In this document: positions 1 to 5,631 of the stretch, in pieces
Numbering within the stretch: position 1 is the stretch's first letter
How the letters are laid out: each line of letters starts with the position of its first letter
Origin: Fusobacteriota bacterium
GTDB lineage: Bacteria > Fusobacteriota > Fusobacteriia > Fusobacteriales > Fusobacteriaceae
Assembly: GCA_003973585.1 (NCBI GenBank)
Contig: QNYN01000068.1
Location: forward strand, 1 to 6,668
DNA length: 6,668 nucleotides
Direction: 5' to 3'
Position numbers and translations under genes: made by a program
The notes under the pieces: model-generated
Told to the model about the DNA's origin: nothing
Seen by the model: the letters and a program-made list of their open reading frames with translations, nothing else
The model's database searches: none

Positions 1-1
1 A

Positions 2-2263
2 ATGAAAAAAAGAGAAGTAATTATTCATAATCATCCATCGGGGTATTTATATCCATCAGATGCAGATGTATCAATAGCATCACTATATGCTGACCAAAAA
101 GATGGAGGGTCATATATTGTTAATAACAATGTAGATGATATCTATGTAATGGTAGAGATAAATAAAGGGGAATTAGAAAAAATAGATATTTCTCCTTATT
201 TTGAAGAAAAGGGAATGCTATCAGGGATATTTAAAGGGTTTGAATATAGGGTAGAACAACTCCAAATGGCAAAGCATATTGAAACTGGGTTAAATAGTAA
301 AACTAAAGTTGTAGTAGAAGCAGGAACAGGGACAGGAAAAACTTTAGCATATTTAATTCCAAGTATAGAATGGGCTATAAAAAATGAGAAAAAAATTATA
401 ATAACAACAAATACAATAAATTTACAAGAACAACTCCTACATAAAGATATACCTATTGTGAAAAAAGTTTTACCAAAAGAATTTACTTATGTACTAGTAA
501 AGGGAAGGGGAAACTATCTATGTAATAGAAAAGCAGCCAATATAGGTATGAGTGGAAATGCTGAAATAGATGATATGAGTGGATCACAAAAAGATCAAGT
601 TGCTTATATACTAAAGTGGTTTAAATCTACAGAACATGGAGATAAAGGTGAATTACCCTTTGAAGTAGACTATATAGTGTGGGAACAATTTATGAGTGAA
701 ACAGATATTTGTGCAGGGAAAAAATGTGCATTTAAAGAAAGTTGCTTTTTCTTAAAGTCTAGGGAAGAAAAGAAAAAAGCAGATGTACTTATAACTAATC
801 ACCATATGTTTTTTGCAGATTTAGCTATTCGTAAAGAAGTTGGATTTAAAACAGAATATTCTATACTTCCAGATTACGATTTAGTGGTATTTGATGAAGC
901 TCATAACATAGAAAATGTAGCTCGTGATTATTTTTCATATGAAGCTTCTAAATATTCTTTTAATAAAACAATGAATAATATCCATCGTGTAGGTAAGAAA
1001 AAAGATTCAAGTAAATATATAGGATTACTAAATTATTTAAAGAATATAAATCATAAGGATTATGCTACTATAAAAAAAGAGATTATAGAAGAATTTATAT
1101 CTAGACATATAGAATTAGTAAATCGTGGAAATGAATATTATTCAAATGTAATAGAAGCTTTTTCTGGGCAATCTCAAGGAAATATAAGTTTAAGATTACG
1201 AAAAGAAGAATTAAATCACTGGGAGCATTGGGAACGATTAAAAGGATTAGAAGAAGAGATGCTTTTAACATATAATGCCTATATGAGAAGGTTGAAAAGT
1301 TTAGGTCGTGTGTTAAAAGATATAGAAGATGAAAATGGAATTATTAGTGATTTTATAAAATATACAGAAAGATTAGAAACATATTTTTCAAGTTATAATT
1401 TTATAAAAGAAATGGATGACAAAAATTTTATCTATTGGATTTCTTTAAATGCTAAAAAAAGTAATATAAAATTTGTAGCAACACCATTAAAAATAAGTGA
1501 TGAATTAGAAGAAGTATTATATAGCAATTTAGACCATATGGTATTTACTTCTGCTACAATGGCTATAAATGGAGATTTTGATTATTTCAAAAAATCTATA
1601 GGGCTTACAGAAGATGTTTTAGCTAAGGTGATAGATTCACCTTTTGATTATGACAAACAAATGAAAGTGTATATTCCGAAAGATTTACCTTCTCCAACTA
1701 CTCGTGGATTTTTAGATGGAATAAAGGAATTTGTCGAAAAAATAATAAATAGAACTAATGGAAATACTTTTTTGTTATTTACTTCGTATTCTACTCTGAA
1801 TTATCTTTATTTTATGTTAAAAGATAGATTAGAAGAAAGTGGACATGAATTATTTATCCAAGGACAAGCACCTAGAAATCAATTGGTAGATATGTATAAA
1901 AGGAGCAAAAAACCAGTTCTTTTTGGAACTTCTTCATTTTGGGAAGGTGTCGATGTAAAGGGAGAAAAATTAACATCGGTAATTATTGTAAAATTACCAT
2001 TTAAAGTGCCTAGTGATCCAGTTGTAGAAGCAATAATAGAAAATTTAAATGCAGAAGGGAAAAATGCATTTATGGAATATCAAATACCTGAATCAATAAT
2101 TAAGTTTAAGCAGGGGATAGGAAGGTTAATTAGGAGTCGTGATGATATTGGGGTAATAACTATTTTAGATAATAGAATTATTACTAAAAGATATGGAGCT
2201 CTTTTTATGAACTCAATTCCGACTAAAAATATCCATATAAAAAATAGTAATGATATCATATAA
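2..2263 (+). CDS. RadC-like JAMM domain fused to DinG/XPD-family Fe-S DNA helicase (5' partial)
   Basis: This is a superfamily 2, XPD/DinG-type ATP-dependent DNA helicase, expected to unwind DNA 5'-3' in repair or replication conflicts. Numbering from the ATG at base 2, it shows a Q-motif-like segment (R83, Q86, near 80-90), Walker A AGTGTGKT (107-114), motif Ia TTNTINLQEQ (135-144), DEAH box (298-301), TSATM (516-520), the WEGVD region (647-651) and motif VI QGIGRLIR (704-711). Cysteines C174, C237, C242 and C248 have the x4/x5 spacing of the DinG 4Fe-4S cluster. No DEDDh exonuclease domain, as in Bacillus DinG, is visible. Instead residues 5-52 match the end of a RadC-like JAB domain, with H9, H11, S19 and D22 forming a complete HxHx7SxxD motif. 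The JAMM glutamate and the first half of that fold are missing, so the ATG at base 2 is probably internal and the gene begins before the window. It ends 20 bases before pgpH. The helicase call is firm; the role of the JAMM part is unknown. Confidence 0.9.
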   Translation: MKKREVIIHNHPSGYLYPSDADVSIASLYADQKDGGSYIVNNNVDDIYVMVEINKGELEKIDISPYFEEKGMLSGIFKGFEYRVEQLQMAKHIETGLNSKTKVVVEAGTGTGKTLAYLIPSIEWAIKNEKKIIITTNTINLQEQLLHKDIPIVKKVLPKEFTYVLVKGRGNYLCNRKAANIGMSGNAEIDDMSGSQKDQVAYILKWFKSTEHGDKGELPFEVDYIVWEQFMSETDICAGKKCAFKESCFFLKSREEKKKADVLITNHHMFFADLAIRKEVGFKTEYSILPDYDLVVFDEAHNIENVARDYFSYEASKYSFNKTMNNIHRVGKKKDSSKYIGLLNYLKNINHKDYATIKKEIIEEFISRHIELVNRGNEYYSNVIEAFSGQSQGNISLRLRKEELNHWEHWERLKGLEEEMLLTYNAYMRRLKSLGRVLKDIEDENGIISDFIKYTERLETYFSSYNFIKEMDDKNFIYWISLNAKKSNIKFVATPLKISDELEEVLYSNLDHMVFTSATMAINGDFDYFKKSIGLTEDVLAKVIDSPFDYDKQMKVYIPKDLPSPTTRGFLDGIKEFVEKIINRTNGNTFLLFTSYSTLNYLYFMLKDRLEESGHELFIQGQAPRNQLVDMYKRSKKPVLFGTSSFWEGVDVKGEKLTSVIIVKLPFKVPSDPVVEAIIENLNAEGKNAFMEYQIPESIIKFKQGIGRLIRSRDDIGVITILDNRIITKRYGALFMNSIPTKNIHIKNSNDII
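26..67 (+). other. JAMM zinc-binding motif HxHx7SxxD
   Basis: Codons for H9, H11, S19 and D22 of the helicase fusion fit the JAMM/MPN+ metal-site pattern exactly, within an HNHPSG sequence typical of RadC. In JAMM proteases the two histidines and the aspartate bind zinc and the serine helps catalysis. RadC-like proteins keep the motif, but their activity is not settled. The partner glutamate should lie upstream, outside the window. Confidence 0.8.
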
Positions 2264-2273
2264 AGTTGATATT

Positions 2274-2278
2274 GGAGG
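2274..2278 (+). promoter_or_regulatory. Ribosome binding site of pgpH
   Basis: GGAGG lies 5 bases before the ATG at 2284. It decides the start: the longer in-frame reading from TTG at 2266 would run through this site and has no Shine-Dalgarno sequence of its own. Confidence 0.85.
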
Positions 2279-2283
2279 AAAAA

Positions 2284-4353
2284 ATGAAAAAATTTGATTT
2301 TTTTGGAAGAAGATTAACAATTGGATTAGAAAAAAAAGAAACAAATGAAAAAAAAGTAAGAAATACTAGTGTATCAAAAAAAGAAATAGTAAGAGAGAGA
2401 ATGTGGTACTTAATAATAGTTATGATAATGATTATAAGTAGTACAGGATTTGATTATGTATTTAATGAAAGTGTAAAGGAAAATAGTGTAGCTACAAAGG
2501 ATATAATAGCACCATCAGAAATAATCTATAATGATAAAGAGGCAAAAGAGAAAATAATTAACGAAATAATAAAAAATGCTTCTAAAAATTACATTGAAAT
2601 AAATGATGTAGAAGATGGAGTAATAGGGAAAGTTGAAGAATTTTTTAAATTATTAAAAACCAATCATAAAGTAACTATAGAAGATATTAAAGAAATAGAT
2701 AAAAATTTAGATGATGAAGAATTGAGAATTTTATTAAAGGATTTATCTACTAAATCAAATGAAGAATTAGATGAATTAGAAAAAAAATATACAGAAGATA
2801 TAAAGACCCTATATCATTATGGTATTCGAAAGGAAGATAAATTAGTAAGAATAGACGATGCCCTAAAAAAAGTAGAAATAGATTCTGTAGAAGAAACTTT
2901 TATTAGGTTATTTGTTAAACCAAATTATATTTATGATAAAGATCAAACAGTAAAACAATTAGAAGAAAAAATAAAACAAGTAAAAGATGTATCTATAGTA
3001 ATAACGGCAGGATCAACTATAATAAAAAAAGGAGAGATAGTAACTGCTAAAAAAATAAATATTTTAAAACATGCAGGATTATACGGTAATGTAAATAAAG
3101 CAAAAAAATTTACTGGAATGTTCTTCTATTTAATAATGTTATCCATTCTTTTTAAAAGTATTTGTGTGAAGTTTATACCAGATGAAATTGAAAATAAAAG
3201 TTATTATAAAGCTATATTTCTCTCTGTGGCCCTTGGATTACTTGTATTTAGATTTGTTAATCCTAGTTTTAGACATATGATTCCTATTGAAACTATATTT
3301 ATATTATTAGGAATTTTGATAAATGTGAGAACAACTCTGATTATGGGTGGATTTTTAATATTATATTCAATACCACTTACTGGATATAATATGGAATATT
3401 TAGTTATTGAAACTCTTAGTTTGATGGGTTCTTTATACTTAATTACTAAAATAAAAAATAGAACAGACATTATAAATACTGGAATATATTTAGGGATGGG
3501 AAAAGCAGTGCTATTATTAATTATAGCAATAGCATTAAATTTTGAATTTATAGAAAGTGTATTAAAAGGTGGAAGTTTATTACTTTCAGGGGTATTTACA
3601 GGGATGCTAACTATAGCTTTTTTACCATATTTTGAAAATACTTTTAATATTTTAACAAATATTAAATTATTAGAATTAGGAGATTTATCACAACCACTCC
3701 TTAGAAAATTGTCGGTAACAGCACCTGGGACATTTCATCATTCAATGATGGTTGCAACTTTATCGGAACAAGCAACAGAGGCTATAGGAGGAAACCATAT
3801 ATTTGCTAGGGTAGCATCTTATTATCATGATATTGGAAAGATGAAAAGACCACAATTTTATGTGGAAAATCAAGCTGATGGAATAAACCTTCACAATAAT
3901 CTTACTCCTAGCATGAGTACATTAATTATAACTTCTCATACAAAGGATGGAGATGAACTAGGAAAAGAATACAATATTCCAAAAGAAATAAGGGATATAA
4001 TGTACGAACATCAAGGAACAACTTTATTAGCATATTTTTATAATAAAGCTAAACAAACAGATCCTCATTTAGATGAAAATAATTTTAGATATAGTGGTCC
4101 AAAACCTAGAAGTAAAGAATCAGCAGTAATAATGTTGGCAGATTCTATAGAGGCAGCAGTAAGGTCTTTAGATGAAAAAACACCAATAACAATAGAAAGA
4201 ATGCTGCGTAAAATTATAAATTCTAAAATAGAAGAAGAGCAATTATCAGATGCAGATTTAACATTTAAAGAAATTGAAATAATAATTAAAACTTTTACAA
4301 AAGCACTTATGAGTATTCACCATGTAAGGATAAAATATCCAGGACAAAAATAA
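2284..4353 (+). CDS. pgpH: PgpH/YqfF-type 7TM-HD cyclic-di-AMP phosphodiesterase
   Basis: PgpH-type proteins hydrolyse the second messenger c-di-AMP (to pApA in Listeria PgpH), affecting potassium/osmotic balance and wall stress. This 689-residue protein is close to the usual ~700. From the ATG: a Lys-rich cytoplasmic tail (1-38), a first membrane segment (about 40-56), a charged extracytoplasmic 7TMR-HDED region (about 60-270), then around six or seven hydrophobic segments between 277 and 449, and a C-terminal cytoplasmic HD domain (about 470-689). HD metal ligands are visible: H485/H486 (GTFHHSM), H515-D516 (YYHDIGK), H552 (TSHTKDG), H576 (EHQGTT) and D620 (LADSIEAA). The site therefore looks intact. 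The second position of the expected His pair after residue 575 is Gln577. The start at 2284 is preferred over TTG 2266 because GGAGG lies between them. It precedes ybeY, as in the conserved Firmicute cluster. The extracytoplasmic domain probably senses a signal; that ligand cannot be seen here. Confidence 0.95.
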   Translation: MKKFDFFGRRLTIGLEKKETNEKKVRNTSVSKKEIVRERMWYLIIVMIMIISSTGFDYVFNESVKENSVATKDIIAPSEIIYNDKEAKEKIINEIIKNASKNYIEINDVEDGVIGKVEEFFKLLKTNHKVTIEDIKEIDKNLDDEELRILLKDLSTKSNEELDELEKKYTEDIKTLYHYGIRKEDKLVRIDDALKKVEIDSVEETFIRLFVKPNYIYDKDQTVKQLEEKIKQVKDVSIVITAGSTIIKKGEIVTAKKINILKHAGLYGNVNKAKKFTGMFFYLIMLSILFKSICVKFIPDEIENKSYYKAIFLSVALGLLVFRFVNPSFRHMIPIETIFILLGILINVRTTLIMGGFLILYSIPLTGYNMEYLVIETLSLMGSLYLITKIKNRTDIINTGIYLGMGKAVLLLIIAIALNFEFIESVLKGGSLLLSGVFTGMLTIAFLPYFENTFNILTNIKLLELGDLSQPLLRKLSVTAPGTFHHSMMVATLSEQATEAIGGNHIFARVASYYHDIGKMKRPQFYVENQADGINLHNNLTPSMSTLIITSHTKDGDELGKEYNIPKEIRDIMYEHQGTTLLAYFYNKAKQTDPHLDENNFRYSGPKPRSKESAVIMLADSIEAAVRSLDEKTPITIERMLRKIINSKIEEEQLSDADLTFKEIEIIIKTFTKALMSIHHVRIKYPGQK

Positions 4354-4378
4354 AAACGCTATAAGATTATAAAAAAGT

Positions 4379-4385
4379 AAGGAGG
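4379..4385 (+). promoter_or_regulatory. Ribosome binding site supporting the TTG start of ybeY
   Basis: AAGGAGG lies 10 bases before TTG at 4396. No in-frame ATG lies near it, and the first residues after the TTG (NITVEL) match the usual YbeY N-terminal strand, so a TTG start is well supported. The rest of the 42-base gap (4354-4395) is A/T-rich, with no convincing terminator hairpin. Confidence 0.8.
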
Positions 4386-4395
4386 CTAAAAGAAT

Positions 4396-4869
4396 TTGAA
4401 TATAACAGTTGAATTAACAAAAGGAGTTAAAGGGTTTGATGAATTTATTGATTTAGATTCAGTTGAAGACTATATAAAAATAGTATTAGAAGATGAATAT
4501 GAAAGTGAAAGGGATATATTTGTATCATTATTACTTACAAATAATGAATATATTCAAGAGATAAATAGAGATTATAGAAAAAAAGATCAACCTACAGATG
4601 TAATTTCTTTTGCATATTTAGATAATGAAGATGAAGATTTTCAAATAGGGCCTTATTTAATTTTAGGAGATATAATAATTTCTCTAGAAAGAGTAGAAGA
4701 ACAAGCTAGTGAATATGGACATAATTTTAAGAGAGAATTTTATTATGTATTAACTCATGGTCTTTTACACCTATTAGGATATGATCATATAGATGAAGAT
4801 GATAAAAAAATAATGAGAAAAAAAGAAGAAGAGATTTTGAAAAAGCATGGGTATAGTAGAGATATGTAA
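4396..4869 (+). CDS. ybeY: Endoribonuclease YbeY, rRNA maturation factor
   Basis: YbeY is a zinc-dependent single-strand endoribonuclease acting in 16S rRNA 3'-end processing and in quality control of 70S ribosomes in the cytoplasm. The 157-residue product is normal size for the family. The diagnostic zinc motif HGLLHLLGYDH occupies 121-131, giving H121-x3-H125-x5-H131. Other family hallmarks are the YRKKDQPTDVISF segment (60-72), whose TDVLSF-like core is highly conserved, and LGDIIIS (90-96). Translation starts at TTG, backed by AAGGAGG 10 bases upstream. It lies 42 bases after pgpH and 36 before the DgkA-PAP2 gene, the standard pgpH-ybeY-dgkA order, which supports co-transcription. No key residue is missing. 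Confidence 0.97.
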   Translation: MNITVELTKGVKGFDEFIDLDSVEDYIKIVLEDEYESERDIFVSLLLTNNEYIQEINRDYRKKDQPTDVISFAYLDNEDEDFQIGPYLILGDIIISLERVEEQASEYGHNFKREFYYVLTHGLLHLLGYDHIDEDDKKIMRKKEEEILKKHGYSRDM

Positions 4870-4896
4870 TAAAAAGTCTTGCCCAAAGTGGAGTCA

Positions 4897-4902
4897 GGGG
4901 GG
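4897..4902 (+). promoter_or_regulatory. Unusual G-run ribosome binding site of the DgkA-PAP2 gene
   Basis: A run of six G sits 3 bases before ATG 4906, in a locally G-rich stretch (4880-4902) that stands out from the AT-rich surroundings. It can pair with the CCUCC anti-Shine-Dalgarno through one G-U wobble. It favours ATG 4906 over the in-frame TTG 4879 or GTG 4888, which lack any such site. Confidence 0.6.
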
Positions 4903-4905
4903 AAT

Positions 4906-5619
4906 ATGGGAAAAAAGGTAGGAAAAAATAACAGTTTTAGTGAAAGTGTAGGTTATGCTTTAGAAGGAATAGCTACAGCAATAAAAACAGAAAGGAATAT
5001 GAGAATCCATATCTATATAGCTGTTTTAGTGATTATGTTATGTCTTGTTTTTGGAGTAACTAGTTCACAATTTAAAGATTTAGCTTTTGCTATTTCTTTG
5101 GTATTTTTTGCCGAGCTGATGAATAGTGCTATAGAAGCAACTGTAGATATGGTTACAAATAGATATCATCCGTTAGCTAAAAGAGCAAAAGATATGGCAG
5201 CAGGAGCAGTATTAATAGTATCTTTTAATGCAGCAGTTGTAGGATATATAATTTTTAGTAAAAAAATAAAACAAGACACTACTCAGCTTTTTGAGTTACT
5301 AAAAGCCTCGTATGTAGATACACTTCTACTTATTATATTTGTAGTAGTTGTAGCAGTTTTTATTGTAAAATCTAAATACAAACGAGGGAAGTTACTACAC
5401 GGAGGAATGCCTAGTGGACATTCTGCAATAGCATTTTCAATGTGGGTAGGAGTATCTTATGTTAGTGAAAGTATAGTAGTTATGATTCTTTCTTTCTTTT
5501 TAGCTCTATTAGTTGCTCAATCGAGGATAGAAGGGAGAATACATTCTCCTAAAGAAGTACTAGCAGGAAGTATTTTAGGAACTTTTTTAACTTATATATT
5601 GCTAAAATTTATATTTTAA
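4906..5619 (+). CDS. dgkA: DgkA-type undecaprenol/diacylglycerol kinase fused to PAP2 lipid phosphatase
   Basis: This 237-residue integral membrane protein has two enzymatic halves. Residues 1-118 are a complete DgkA-type kinase: ERNMRIH (29-35), then ELMNSAIEATVD (70-81) with E70, N73, E77 and D81, then RAKDMAAGAVL (93-103), and membrane segments near 36-52, 57-72 and 98-117. In Gram-positives this family usually phosphorylates undecaprenol with ATP, feeding the wall lipid carrier pool. Residues 136-237 are a PAP2-like phosphatase: GGMPSGHS (166-173) is motif C2, and SR-x5-H (S206, R207, H213) is motif C3. The usual C3 aspartate is Glu217 and the C1 KX6RP motif is not clear. Membrane segments lie near 137-155, 174-205 and 217-236. 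ATG 4906 is chosen over TTG 4879 because of the G-rich ribosome site just before it. The gene follows ybeY by 36 bases. Likely role: undecaprenol phosphate recycling; the actual lipid substrates are inferred only. Confidence 0.92.
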   Translation: MGKKVGKNNSFSESVGYALEGIATAIKTERNMRIHIYIAVLVIMLCLVFGVTSSQFKDLAFAISLVFFAELMNSAIEATVDMVTNRYHPLAKRAKDMAAGAVLIVSFNAAVVGYIIFSKKIKQDTTQLFELLKASYVDTLLLIIFVVVVAVFIVKSKYKRGKLLHGGMPSGHSAIAFSMWVGVSYVSESIVVMILSFFLALLVAQSRIEGRIHSPKEVLAGSILGTFLTYILLKFIF

Positions 5620-5624
5620 GGTGG
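5618..5624 (+). promoter_or_regulatory. Ribosome binding site of the lipase-like gene
   Basis: AAGGTGG, one mismatch from AAGGAGG, lies 7 bases before ATG 5632 and overlaps the TAA stop of the preceding gene (5617-5619). The tight spacing suggests both genes are translated from the same transcript. Confidence 0.7.
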
Positions 5625-5631
5625 TAAAATT

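Noticed and set aside
2266..2283. Upstream TTG start adding six residues to PgpH
   Set aside because: The extension covers the GGAGG site itself and has no ribosome site of its own; ATG 2284 is properly spaced.
3204..3470. Open reading frame of 88 codons on the minus strand inside pgpH
   Set aside because: It lies wholly opposite the membrane-segment region of pgpH, has no recognisable domain, and its hydrophobic character mirrors the AT-rich codons of the real gene.
4354..4395. Possible terminator or promoter between pgpH and ybeY
   Set aside because: The A/T-rich stretch around tataagattata is only weakly palindromic, too short for a stable hairpin and not followed by a T-run; no paired -35/-10 boxes are seen.
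4879..4905. TTG (4879) or GTG (4888) start adding up to nine residues to the DgkA-PAP2 protein
   Set aside because: No Shine-Dalgarno precedes either; the added residues are not part of the DgkA family and the G-rich site before ATG 4906 explains initiation.
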